A stretch of DNA of 64,000 nucleotides from Bugula neritina (Eukaryota; Bryozoa; Gymnolaemata; Cheilostomatida; Bugulidae). This document shows, piece by piece, positions 51,101-63,362 of this stretch. Under the pieces are notes generated by a model. That model was not told where the DNA came from. It saw only the letters and a program-made list of their open reading frames with translations, and did no database searches. The stretch spans positions 22,452,495 to 22,516,494 of the forward strand of contig OZ037765.1 in NCBI GenBank assembly GCA_964035545.1. Reading direction: 5' to 3'. Position 1 is the first letter of the stretch. Each line of letters begins with the position of its first letter. The position numbers were made by a program, and so were the translations under genes.

Positions 51101-54100
51101 AATTTAGTTGTTGAACCAGTTACCTTGTTTGCGTAGGGTTTGCATAAAGGAAATTTGACCAGGTGTAACAGTACAACCATTTTTTCTGAAGGTAGAGCAC
51201 ATGTTAATGATGAGCCAGGCGGTCTCAGTAGACCCTTATCACAGTCCAGTGCTATCACTCGTTCCTCTATGGGCACAAGACGTAGAAATCTATACAAAAA
51301 GGATTCTGTGGCCAGAATAGCCATAGACAGTTTATCACTAGCTTTGGTATGTGTTTTTTAATTATAGATTAGTACATCTTACTTCAATCCTGTAGTAAAT
51401 TGAAATTTTGTTACTTGAATTAGCACTTCTGATGCAATGAAATACTATGTGTGTATGTTTTTATTATGAACTATTTTCATTTACAAATTTGTATACTTTT
51501 GGTGGCTGATAGGATTTTAACTAGCTAAAGTATGTAAAAAAATATTTCCAACTAAAGTTTAAAACAACTAGTTAATACCTTTTGTCTAACTAGTATATTT
51601 GATGCGTTGTATCAATTGTGTCACGATTTTCTTCAACTCAGGGGTTTAGAAATCCAGACAAAGCCAAGAATCGTTTGTACAGTGTACAGAGTAGAAGCTT
51701 ACCTCCAGCTAGCATACCTGACCTGCCAGAAGCTGTAGAGATAGAGACTATACAGGAAGAAGATAGCTTAGACGATGAAGTGTTCTTTGATAACAAAAGT
51801 CACGGAACATCTGCTCTTGACCTCAGGGTCAACCTGGCTGGCGGAGATCTGGTCGCAGCAGGAGCTCTTCCTCGTATAGACGCTTCCCAAGTTGCTGATG
51901 TTTCCACGTATGATACTTTAGATTTTCACTTCTGGGTCTTTTATTTCATTAGGAAAATGTTTCCTTTTTATTTCTAGAGCATGTTTTTAACAATAACTTT
52001 CACTTACACGTCTGAAAATTTATTGAAAGTGTCTAGAGTTAATGTCTTCAATTTGGTACTGGTTTTTGTCTTTTTGAATATTCTTCCTATATTATGCTAC
52101 CTTACTGTGAGTTTTATTTTTCAATTCGAAAATTTATGTTGGCCAGTGCATAAATGCGAGTAGAAACAAAATTAATCTATAAATACATTACATTATTCTG
52201 CTTGAATACAAATCATTCCAGTGAATTATTGAACTTTTTGCAGCCGACCAATGGCCAGTGGGTGGAGATCCAGTGTCAAACCAAAGCCACCACTTCCTGG
52301 AACTCCAGGAGTGGCTCTTGATCAACCAGATGGCTTCAAGTTCCCCACCAGGATAGTGGATCAAGTAACGGCTACTGTGTTAGGTATGTATGACGTGATG
52401 TGGTGGAGTACATTGAAGGTAGACTGGTGCGAGATTGTAACACTATTTATTGGTTATATAGTAAATAACTGGAAAGATTTGTGCGTACAGAATTGAAAAA
52501 AGATATTGTACCAAAGGTTTCATTTAAATGCAACAGTTAATATTAAACTATTAGATTTCTTTTCATTTAAGTCAAACAGTTGTTCCACTAATCTAGATGT
52601 GATGATATAGAGGGAAATCATAGTTTAATAATTTTCTCAACACCCTTACATTCGCTTTTTTAAAAGAAAAACCAGGCAAAAGGCGATTTGGTGAGGGAAT
52701 TATAGGTAGATTATTCCATCGAGAATTGAAAGATTATGATGTGGAAGTCAACGTGAAAGATCAGCTTGAAGACCTCCATGATCACAGGCAGGTTCACAAG
52801 CAAGACTTATAACTGTTATTACACGGAGAAACCGTTTGATTAATTGACTGTTTTAAATATGTTAACTAAGTTTCAAAACATTGCACTTATTTCCACTCAA
52901 ATGTTGTGAACCTATTTTTTAAAAAAATATGAAGTTGTTGCCCACCACATTATTAATTGCTTGGTACTATATTAAGACTTCTAGCAATGTGTAGACGAGT
53001 GTTCACTGTGTTGCAGGCCCTACTTCACCTACTGGATAACATTTGTCCAGATAGTAGTGTTCATTGTGTCTATATCTGTGTTTGGTATTGCCCCCATTGG
53101 TGTCAGTAATAAAATCACCAACCAAGACGTGCTGGTCACCGCCCTCTACCCAAAGACTATCCCCTTTAAGGAGCCCGAGAACTTCTGGATTGGCCCACGT
53201 CAGGTATGATGGTCCTTCATGCATTTCAATGTTTTTATATAAAAGTTATATTGTGTTATATTGGTGGTGCATGAAGGTTTCTTGCAATTTCTAATGATTG
53301 TTTATCAGTTTGGTTTTTTGTCAACACTTTTAAGCAGGCTCAAGCAATTGGGCAGTATAGGTAATGCTTTAGATGTGTCAAATAGGTCTCCAAACTGCCC
53401 AACTCTTCCAACTGCATTAACTTTAGGTTCTACTAAATTAAGAAGGTCTATCGCCATGTAGCTGCTTTTAGAATTTTATGTAATTTATTGTGTCAAGTTG
53501 AGTTTAAGCTATTTTTCCTAATTTCACAATTAGTTTAACATTTATTGTACCACACACATCATAGATAGCATTTACATACTATACATATATCATTTCATTT
53601 GGTATTTTCCGTTATAAGGCCTTTTTAATATTCATGGTGATGTGAGCTAAATAAAAATATTACCAAAGCAACCGTTATGCTAATACTGAGAATGAGTGTG
53701 GTTAATTTACTATTAGATCGACTTGATACATCTGGGTGCCAAGTTTGCGCCGTGTATGAGACACGACCCCAACATCGCTGACCTTCACCGTAAAATCCTG
53801 GAGAAGGAGTCTACGACCGCCTGCTGTGTCTATACTGATAATAGTGGCTGTTTCCAGTCCAGTAAAGCAGACTGCAACGTGAGTATTGTTGCTCTACTTT
53901 GGGGCCAGTAAGCTGTATGCAGGGGAATGCGTTTTATATAAAGAAAAATGCCCCTAATTTGTTCGGGGAGGGGGAAATGTAAATTGTAGATCATATGTAA
54001 TTAGTCCGTGAATGAGTCAGTTTAAACGTAGTTTTACACTTTTTCTTAGATAAAAATATGTATTTTCTCATTATATTAGTAATGTTTATACTAAACAGAT

Positions 54101-57100
54101 ACATTGTAATGACAATATTTATTTGCTACTGGTGGTGTTGTTTCTGTTTAGCAATTCAGAGCAGATTGGGTGAAGAAGGACCCCAACCAGCCCTCAGGTA
54201 CCGTGTGCGGTCAAGACCCCGCCTGGTGTCTGTCTCCCAAGGGGTCCGAGTGGTCTGATAACATCACAGAGTGGCCTGTAAGTATATGAAACTAATTTAG
54301 TGTTAAATAGTTGTTAATACCTCTACTCTCTCCTAAAATCACAAAACAAGATGTCTTCATGAATTTACGTCATAATATTGTTTCAGCTTCAAGCTATATA
54401 GAACTAATTTCTTCAATAGCTTGTCTTTTGCTGAAGTTTCAATAAAAATTGTACAACTAGGCATATGGAATTGTCTAATTATTTTTAAATGACTTCAACT
54501 ATCAGTTCTGTTGGTCATTAAACAATTTGTAATAAAATAGTCTAACAGTGCTCACTAACATACATAAAACTTTTGAAAATTTATTTTGAAAAAAATTTGA
54601 AAAATGAACTTGCAGTAAGCTATAGCCTATCTAAATCACAGGTCTGTAATGAGAAGACCGTTGATGGCCCTTCAAAAGACACTCACATGAAATGCAACAT
54701 TCTCTCTCGGCCATGTTGTATTGGGGTTAAAGGTGAATGTCAGTTGCTGACTAAAGAACACTGTGACGCTAAGCGAGGCTACTTCCATCCGAATGCCACG
54801 CTCTGTTCACAGGTTGGTATATTCATGTATGTATATATAATACATACATATACATATATATACATATATTCATATATGTATATATAATACATATATATAC
54901 ATATATTCATATATGTATATATAATCTCAACTCGACTATCAATGGCCAAATCAAAACTAATTCATTTTTAACCTGGTTTATTATGTATTTGATATTATTA
55001 TATAATTATTATATTATTATATATTGTTGTTTATTATATGCTTAATACTGTTAATTAATGTTAACTCAACTATCAATAGTCAAATTGATACTTGTTTATT
55101 CTTTAAACATGAACTGGTTTATTATGTATTAGTGTGTGTTTATAATGTATTTCTGTATGACGTGTTTATTATATATTACTGTATGACACGTTTATTATAA
55201 TATAATAATATATTATATTACTGTGTGACGTGTTTATTACAGTATGTATTACTGTGTGACTTGTCTGTTACAGTATGTATTACTGTGTGACTTGTTAATT
55301 ATGCTGCTCAACAGGTTAAATGTTTGGGAAAAGTTTGTGGGCTGATCAACTTTCTCAATGATGACAGTCCGGACCAGTTTTATCGCCTCTGGTTGTCTCT
55401 CATTCTACATGCCGGGTAAGTTGGTCTACTTTCCATTCTACTCACAGTGCTATAGAAGTCAGGGTTTACACCCTTGGCCTGTTGTTTTGACTGAGTCTGT
55501 TGTGTAGAATGTTAAGTTTAATAGATCATATCTTATTCTGCTTTACTTGGAGCACACAGATAGTTTGAAATTGGCGATTTTTTCTGTATTGACCATGTGA
55601 CTTTCATAATCTATTTTTTTAAAATTTGCCACGTTTATCAGTGACTTATGTTAGCGCGCATTCCAATTGAACTAGTAGATATTCCTATTATTTCCTATTA
55701 TTATGAATGTAAATGAATATCTAATCTAAATCTGGATATCGCTTGGTTTTACTGTCTGCTGTGCGCTCTTCAGACTAAAAATTTTAGCTTTCATTCTTTT
55801 GTTGCTATCATTTAATAAATACAATGACCTAATAAATCAATATTGCAATTTCTTTTCTCTAACTCTGACTTAGATGTTTCTATAATGTGCTTTAGTTGAT
55901 GAGCCATTTTCTACCATACTTGCTTATGCAGTGTATTCACATTATGTTTATTATTGAAGGATATTCACATTATGCTATTATGTAATATTACAATTATTTA
56001 TCTAATATTTTTTTGTATTTCACATTATACTTATTATTTAATGTAATATTCACATTCTAATGCTATTATGTAATATTTGAATTATATATTTACTATTGTA
56101 GTGTATTTCATACTATATTTTAGTGTATTTCATACTATAATGTAGTGTATTTCATACTATATTTTAGTGTATTTCATACTATATTGTAGTGTATTTCACA
56201 TTATACTTACTGTGGTGTTCCAAGCACTAATAATGAGAGATATGGAGAAGCTAGCTGGTGCTGTCAGAGTTGCTATTATATACCTTGGGGCTGGACTTGG
56301 TGGTAATCTAGCCAGTGCCATATTCCTTCCATATCATGTTGAGGTAAGGGTCTTTGTCTTTTTCTTAAAAGATCAATTATTAACATCATTGATAGGGAGC
56401 AGCCATAGTCTAGGGGTTAGAGCACTGGGTTAGTAAACCGAAGTCATAGGTTTGATCTCCAGTAAATACATTGGTGATGTTATCAAGAGCATCCAGTCAT
56501 AATTTCTCTTGTGCCACATCTGAATAAGTCCTTAGCCCGATTTGAAAAAACTCTTTCTGTCAGGGTTTTCACAGGGATAGTGACTATAAATTTGCGTGAG
56601 TTTATTCTTAGTTAATAGTGTCTGGTTATAGCAACATATCATATGTTACATCTACATATGCATGCATATTCTAATCTGCATAAATGGATGGTGATTTACA
56701 CCAATATTATTTTTAAAAGAATCCCAGATAAGTGTTTTGGGTATGTTGAGACACAGCTCTATAAATGGACGTATTTTGCTGTTCAGGTGGGTCCTGCCGG
56801 GTCACAGTTTGGTATCCTAGCTACTCTCTGGGTGGAAGTTATCCAATCATGGCCCCTCATCGAGTCCCCCATTAAAGCTCTTTTCAAAGTGGCCGGCTTC
56901 ACTCTATTCCTCTTTATTCTAGGTGAGTTACAAGTGACTGAGCGTTGCGTTAGCATGTGCTAAGTTACTGAAACCATATGTTATGGATGTTTTGCAATAG
57001 TTACTGTGATATAACTTGTCTGTTGCTTCATAGAATAGTTTGCTAAGCAAGTATAATTTTATACGTTATTAAACATATGTTGGTATTAAGGTTATCTGTA

Positions 57101-57889
57101 CCGTTAAGTCATTGTCATGTACATTTCAAACATATCGTTTGGTCAAACAGCAGATTTGAAAAACGGCAAAGCTAAGAGATGTAATTGTAAATTATGTGTT
57201 GTCTTTATTTTAAAAGGCTAAACTAAAGTACATAAAAATTATGTTTAAGGTTGACATTTCTCAAATACTTTAATAAATGATTGACTGTAATAGTTTTTTC
57301 TCTCCTGGATGACTTCGCAATAAAGATCAATTTTTGGCATCCATTTGCAAAAAAAATTTCCAGGACGTTGTAGGACATTCTTTCATATAAATTAGCGAGC
57401 CTGTTGTTTTGTTGGTTATTTGGTTTCATATTATCTATCTATCTACCACCTTCCATATCATGGAAACTAATACTCTATAATTTATACTATTTTGCATATT
57501 TTTGAATCAATCACTTGTGGTGACTGTTTAACCTGCTTAAAAGTCATTGTTATAAATATTTTGTAGGTTTGCTTCCATGGATTGACAATTACGCCCATAT
57601 GTTCGGGTTTATATTCGGACTTCTACTCTCCTTTGCTATTCTCCCTTATGTAACATTTGGCTCACAGGATCGAAAAAGGAAACTGATAATCAAAATTTTT
57701 TCAATCGTACTGGTTATTGTTCTATACGTCCTGCTGTTCATCATATTCTATGTTACCCCCGTCACTGTCTGCAAAGGCTGCCGGTATCTTAACTGTGTGC
57801 CTTTTAAAGCGGACTTTTGTGAAAATATGGGTGTGGAGATTGAAGCTACGGAAACTAAATTTGAGTGGGAGTTAACGGGCACCTCTTAA
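48127..57889 (+). CDS. RHBDF: Inactive rhomboid protein (iRhom), complete, fifteen exons
   Basis: Exons: 48127-48221, 48620-48831, 49760-49849, 51150-51346, 51642-51907, 52244-52383, 52677-52797, 53017-53203, 53717-53878, 54152-54277, 54642-54812, 55315-55415, 56190-56343, 56787-56922, 57567-57889. They join in frame to 826 residues. Order: long Ser/Arg-rich cytosolic N-terminus; first membrane helix ([20 protein letters not shown]); Cys-rich luminal iRhom homology domain (GRPCC-like [30 protein letters not shown]); rhomboid core with VGPAGSQFG (675-683), where Ala678 replaces the catalytic Ser; and [12 protein letters not shown]. iRhoms bind and escort ADAM17 out of the ER and stabilise it, controlling TNF and EGFR-ligand shedding; the fly homologue limits EGF signalling. 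RHBDF1 versus RHBDF2 is not resolved. Intron 7 appears to use a GC donor, and the exon 4 start is chosen by phase. AATAAA at 58240. Confidence 0.96.
52798..53016 (+). other. Probable GC-AG intron 7 of iRhom
   Basis: Exon 7 ends CAC AG and exon 8 begins G CCC TAC TTC, restoring HRPYFTYW exactly as in vertebrate iRhoms. That needs the donor AG|GCAGGT (GC at 52798-52799). The nearby GT (CAG|GTTCAC) would put exon 8 out of frame. GC-AG introns are a known minor class with strong exon-side consensus, as here. Confidence 0.85.
54826..54925 (+). repeat. ATACATATATAC minisatellite in iRhom intron 11
   Basis: Repeating unit of roughly 50 bases made of atacatatata / atatgtatataata segments, starting just after the exon 11 donor. 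The short ORF through it (Tyr/Ile repeats) is not coding. Confidence 0.8.
55145..55296 (+). repeat. Tandem repeat carrying TTACAG motifs before iRhom exon 12
   Basis: Units containing ttactgtgtgacttgt recur; the last three ctgtgtgac motifs are at 55221, 55252 and 55283, a 31-base period, and earlier ones are looser. Copies include attacag or gttacag, which look like 3' splice sites. The true acceptor (CTCAACAG, exon from 55315) lies just after the array. A broader duplication (actatcaat...tggtttattatgta) links 54930-54995 with 55066-55130. Confidence 0.75.
56101..56195 (+). repeat. Exact 22-bp tandem repeat ending on the iRhom exon 13 acceptor
   Basis: The motif tagtgtatttca recurs with gtgtatttca starting at 56101, 56123, 56145, 56167 and 56189, a constant 22-base period. 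The fifth copy is the real splice junction (ATTGTAG|TGTATTTCAC, exon from 56190). Each earlier copy therefore repeats both an AG acceptor and the first exon bases. Spacer bases alternate slightly (actatattt, actataatg). Confidence 0.92.
56393..56605 (+). mobile_element. tRNA-derived SINE, copy B
   Basis: In iRhom intron 13, plus orientation. The head agrees with copy A (gggagcagccatagtctagg, gttagagc) and has a degraded B-box (ggtttgatctcc). The same body (gatgttatcaagagcatcca, tgtgccacatctgaataagt) and 3' end (atagtgactataaat, gcgtgagttt) are present. No clear target duplication was seen. Confidence 0.82.
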
Positions 57890-58970
57890 CCATCAACCAA
57901 TCACTGCTGATGAATCAACAATTTTTTTTCTACTTTCTCTGCTCTTTCTATGAAATGTTTTGTCTACTTAGTTATACCTGTTATTGTTTTATGTTTAAAC
58001 TAGCTTTATATTTTTTCTTCATATTTTCATAGGTACTTTATTGAATGTGTCCAATTAGTTCGCTCTTCAAAATCTTATTACTTAGTGGTATTTTTTGCTA
58101 TTTATGTAAAATCGTTGAACAATGTTGTCATATTTTGTATAATATTGATATTAGGATAATATTTCAATAATAGACTTGCTCTAAATTTCCGGTTTTAAAT
58201 TTTACAAACTTTTTCAAACAATACAGTGCTTGCACATTGAATAAATGATTATACAAAGAATCTTTGATTTATACTTTATTCTTGTTTCTAAAGCATAACG
58301 GGAAATGTTTATTTTCTAAGATTGTATTTTACAAAAATCTACTTTTTATTTCCCCGAGGAGCACAATAACAAAATGTCCACCATCGCAAGTGTTGAAATG
58401 TGGCAAGACGATGTTGCTCTTAGCTAATGCTTCACTTTTATTTTTCCAATTGCCGAACATTAGAACTTGCTGATATTTGGGACACATCAGCTCCAGTGCC
58501 ACTTGTCCACTCCTTTTCAGCCGCTTCAATTACAATGCTAGCTGTTTGAATTTGTCTCCCTTTGCAAACCCATTTTACACGATTTATATTAAACTTGTAA
58601 TGTTTTCTATTAAGTCAAAGATCTTTTACTAACTTGAGATACTATCTTTTTATGTAGGCTGCAAAATAGAAAGGAAATCGTAATTTTAAGATTTGATTCA
58701 TATTTTACCTACATAAACACTTGTGTTATAAATATGCTTGTATAATATAGTTGGTTATAGACATATGCTATATAAAAGAATTACAAGCTTGCAGTTTCTA
58801 TAATGATACATGCTGCTGCTGAATTATTGATTATAAGTGACAATTATACAGACTTATGTGTTTATGGGAGCTAAAATATGTGATAATAGACAATTTAATC
58901 AGATGTGACTTGACACATGCAAAGTAATTCCGCTGTAATTTAAATCACCTTTCAAGAAAAATCCACCTAC

Positions 58971-59011
58971 AGTATAGCGACTATAAACTTGCATGAGTTC
59001 TTTTATAGGGC
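58971..59011 (+). mobile_element. SINE 3'-end fragment
   Basis: agtatagcgactataaactt followed by gcatgagttctttta matches the 3' end of the SINE copies at 14.8 and 56.4 kb. The tRNA head and body are not recognisable upstream, so this is a truncated relic or an independent use of the same tail. Confidence 0.6.
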
Positions 59012-59760
59012 TTACATCAAGTTAGTATCAGTGAACATAATATGTCGTATAGCAAAACTCCAAAATATTGTTTCAATCTTAATTATTGCTTTTTTCATAG
59101 TCAATTATCAGTAATTTATCATTTCATAGAAACTGATATTTGCTTCACAAAGGTTTGATTAAGCTTTGTTTTCCTGTATTGCTTTTTCTGCAAAACAAAC
59201 AATCTATGAAAATTGTCTTAGCAACAATACCTACATAAATTATAACTTAGCATTTTAAAAACCATGCTTACAACAGTTACATTATAAAGCTGTAGCCTGG
59301 AGAGAATTCCATTATCAATTGTAGCTTTTAATTAACTAACTACATAGAGAGATGCACAGCATAAGTTATAGACACAGGAAACTCATGAATGCCCTTCCTT
59401 AGCACGCCATCAGCTTTGAAAACTGCGGCCTTGCTCTGTACAATACATACATTCTTCCAGCAAGCAAATACTGTGTCTCAGTGTGGTGCTCATTCATTCT
59501 TTTGACTTTGTTTTTTTCATCATTGGCTATGTTAAGGACTTGGATACTAATAGTTGCATCTACCATGGTAGACTCAAAGGCCATTTTTATTGTAATTTTA
59601 TCTATAAAGCATGATCATTGCCATATACAATCATAGTACAGGCAAAAGTGGAACTATTATTAAAATTTTGGTTATTGTTATTGTAAAGACACTGCAATCA
59701 GTTAGAATAAGTTACCATAGGTGTTGCTGTACAGCATCTTGCTACATTACTCAGGCAATT

Positions 59761-59961
59761 TTATAGTCACTATCTGTGTGAGAAACCCATGAGAAAGGGT
59801 TTTTGTTAAAGCGGGCTAAGGACTTATTCAGATGGGGCACAGGAACAATTGTGACTGGATGCTCTTCCTAACATCACCAATTACCTTTATCAGGGTTCGA
59901 ACCCATGACTTCGTGTTTACTAAGCAAGCACTCTAAACCCTAGACCATAGCTGCTCCCTAG
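59761..59961 (-). mobile_element. tRNA-derived SINE, copy C (3' end shortened)
   Basis: Minus orientation. The head ctagggagcagctatggtct, the B-box GGGTTCGAACCC and the body with gatgttaggaagagcatcca agree with copy A; the last bases of the 3' tail (GTGAGTTTTTATAAC) are missing. Similar 20-base stretches containing tcttgctacatta lie on both sides (about 59735-59750 and 59977-59993) and may be a diverged target duplication. Confidence 0.82.
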
Positions 59962-62599
59962 CCCTGTAGTATGTAGCGTCTTGCTACATTATTACATTTT
60001 AATTTATTCTCAATTATCGCTCAAACATTTAGACCATTTCTAATTTAAATCCATGACAAAAATCTAGTAACTCGCTGTTTGGTGCTTGAGATTTGAAAAA
60101 AGTTAGTTGCTCACATGTAAAGTTATAGCTAAAAACTTGATAGCCCGCCCCCATGTACTGTGGCTTCCACCTCAATAAGATAAGATGACCTTGTGTCCAT
60201 TCATGTCCTTTCAGTTACATGCACACGATTACGGAAGCCATTGGCTATCTGATGCTGCCAATATGCTTGTTGTCAAGCGTTATTAAAGATATCAGTTATT
60301 AGGTCTAAGAATCAATAATAATTATTGCAATGTACACACTATTTTGCATAATTGAAATGTAGAATTTAATAACTGGTGAGATTGCTTGTAGACCAGCATA
60401 CGTGTAGGATGGACTGTGTAATCATCGCATTATCATCTCTGATGAAGGCAAGCTGTGAATCAGGTATGTTGGTAGAAAAAGCCTTTTTTAAATCTCTTTT
60501 TTACCAGAGCTGGTCATTAGCCATTGCTGTTTATTTAATTTGTGAAAGTCCACAAGCCCTTATAAGATATTTTTTATATTGCTTGTATCAATTTACTCAA
60601 ATTTACATCACATTAGGCTTTACAAGTGAGAATTGTAATTCAATGCCCATAAGGTTCAGTGGTAATGTCTGAAAAAACAATCGGCCACTTTGGTTCATTT
60701 TGTGCTGCAATTGAAGCTGTTCAGACTTGTGCAGTAGAACCAGTTTGAGGCAAATTAGTGTAACAGAGTCTACATAAGGATTTTGAGTTTACTCCGAGTT
60801 CACCAGAGCGGAGTACCAAGAAGGAGACATTTAAAAGACAAACTTTCAATTAACATACACACAAAAATTATCATATTTCATACAAGGCCTAATGAGTAAT
60901 TCTTAGATTAATCTTTTATGTGTGACTTTTGTTATATATTATGAAGTATTATATTTTTAACAATGATATATATTTTTATACAATATGCACCAAATACTGC
61001 TTTTTAACACTATTACATTTCATGATAAAAGTAGAAATCAACTTCACAGCTACAGAATTAACAATTGCAGCTAGATAAACATGTGTAAAATAAAATTAAA
61101 GAATAACAATGGCATTTATATTGGTTATTATTTGCAAACTTAAATCAAATTAATTTTCTTTTTGCCATATTATTGAAGCAATAGAACTTATTATTTATTA
61201 AATATTTGTTTACACGGAGCATATTTATATTTTAATAACTGTAATGGTTGTTTGAGGTAGGGTCTGTAATAAATATAAGTAATTATATGTTTATATTAGG
61301 TTATTCATAGAGTTTTTAACATAGATCATACAAGCTCTTTGTAAATTAAAATTTTTCTATACCTATCATTAAAAATTATTGAATATTCATTAAATCAACT
61401 TAGAATCAAAACACGTGCACCAGAAAATTTAATCTTGTGATATAGGCAGGCAAAGCCACCCCCTCTCTACCTACTTCCTATTAGCCCCTCCCAACTAGCT
61501 TAGCCCCCAACCCCATTAGCCAAGTCAGTCTATATGTTTTCCAGGCAACAGTTTTGCTCTCATGCACTTTAGAAGGTATATTATAATGGTTGAAATGGTA
61601 TATTTAACCTTCTAGTTAATAAATGCTGATGGTATAAAAAGTAAAAAGTTATGAACAGGTTTAGTTGTTTTGAAAGCTACCTTATATCTAGCATTCAAAT
61701 GAGATTTTCATATTGGGCATACTCAACCCCTCCCTTGGCAATCAGATATAAGAAACAAAGCATTATCATAATGCTGCATGTTACATGAAAGTGCCGAAGA
61801 TATGCCAAACCTTTACACATCAAAAATAACATTACTATTTTTAATATTTTAGAATATTACTGTTGTGTACTTTTATGCTTTAAACTTATATTATATGAAC
61901 GCCATATTATATGCAGTGACATATTAAAGTGCATCGCTATATAAATATCAAAGAGGTGGTTAGGCATAGATGCTGAATCTAAGAATAAACTTCTATTTTT
62001 AAAACTGTTGCTATCATTGCTTAGATTGAAAAGAGCAACTGATATTTAATATGCATATCCTGCAAGGGCTTTTGGGAATTGATTTCCATGTCACACCTGC
62101 CTACTAAAGCTTTCTTTATCCATCCCCCTGGCAGCAAGTCGCTGACTATATGCTTCACCAATCAAGTGCTTAATACTAAGTTGACAGCACTAGTATACTA
62201 TAGGCTTTTTAACTTAAAAACCCATGAACTGGAGTCAGGTAAAGCATGTAAAGCATATTGATGCTTTTAATTTTAGCCTGTACACATAGTGTGATAATGG
62301 TGGTATTATATTTAAAAACTAACTTTAGTAATAGAGTTAATGGTGATAATGAAATACATAGCCTATATTTCATGTATGCAGATAATTGCAGCAAAATAAA
62401 CTTTAATGCTCAATATTTTTTTATGGATTCAACTATGAGATGTCATGCTTGATTGTATAACAAAGTTGGGAATTTTAAGTTTCATCTTTTATAATTTGTA
62501 TACAATAGATTATACATTCATATGCAGGTAAAACCAAAGATAGCAAATGATGTTTCTTTTGCCACAGATGAGATGAGTTTGTGACGAGCCTCCCTTGAG

Positions 62600-63362
62600 A
62601 TGGAAGTAGTCATCATTCTGGCTGTACTTTGTGTTGTCTTTGCTGTCTCTTCAATTGTTTTAGCCAGCATCCTTTACACAAGGTACATTTTAATTACCTG
62701 CTCATTGAATATAAATCCATTTAAATGAATTAGCATTGAACAACCATCATACAGCTCAAACTCTTACAATATTGGTTTAGTGTGATCATTATGTTCTTTT
62801 CACAAATTATTGCTGAAGGTTTAAAATTTGAGCAAAAATTAATTTTTAAGAGCCAGTTTTTGCATAAAGGACTTTCAACAATTGGGTCAAGTTTGTAAAA
62901 CACAATCAATTTTATTGGCGTTGTTTTAGCGTTGCCAAACAACTTCCTGAAGTGTTGACAAGCTTGTTGTTACAATTCATAATATAGAGTTAAAAACTTT
63001 TACTAACATTCAATAAGAAATGGTGAAGACTGAATTCTGTGTTAAAATATGATTAAAAGATATAACTTTTGTTTATTCAAATGTTATGTAATATTAAGTG
63101 CATTGTTTTCTGTTGCAACTGCAGTAATAAACTAATTATCTTTGAGTTCAGAATAACGAAGTCCAACAGAACTAGAAAATATGTTGGCCACTCTTCAAGG
63201 AGTAATGCTATGCATATGGATAAACTATTCTTCACATCTGAAGACCTGGTTTGGGCAATGGAGACGAGATTGCGAGCCAATAGCCAGGTTACAACAATAG
63301 GTGATGGCTTTATGGCTCCTGGTGCTCGGCGAAACACCATCAATGCTAGACTTCTTCAAAAG
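62600..63362 (+). CDS. Uncharacterised single-pass membrane protein, 5' part (two exons in window)
   Basis: Exons 62600-62682 and 63125-63362 join in phase (AG|T = Ser) between donor GTACAT and acceptor AACTGCAG, giving 107 residues; a donor GTAGGA follows, so the gene continues past the window. The ATG at 62600 has an in-frame stop (TGA, 62582-62584) just upstream, supporting it as the start. The protein opens with one hydrophobic helix (VVIILAVLCVVFAVSSIVLA, residues 3-22) followed by a basic region (RITKSNRTRKYVGHSSRS) and a soluble segment (MDKLFFTSEDLVWAMETRLR, then TIGDGFMAPGARRNT). This suits an N-terminal signal anchor with a basic cytosolic flank, or a signal peptide. I recognise no family. 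An acceptor-like CCACAG ends at 62568, so a non-coding exon may precede. Confidence 0.55.

Larger units (their letters stand above)
57890..62599. other. Intergenic, iRhom 3' flank to the last gene
   Basis: iRhom 3' UTR with AATAAA at 58240-58245, then AT-rich sequence. It contains a partial SINE tail (58971-59011), SINE copy C (59761-59961) and a C-rich stretch near 61455-61525. No confident exon. Confidence 0.55.

Noticed and set aside
54573-54887. Longer frame around iRhom exon 11 continuing into the intron
   Set aside because: Only 54642-54812 is exon; the rest runs into intron and ATACATATA repeat.
56396-56470. Possible tRNA gene
   Set aside because: The head belongs to the SINE family; the B-box is mutated and no acceptor stem closes.
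60376-60672. Frame opening with MDCVIIALSSLMKASCES, like a signal peptide and followed by a GTATGT donor
   Set aside because: The first 20 codons are suggestive, but no in-phase partner exon was found downstream, so I do not call a gene.
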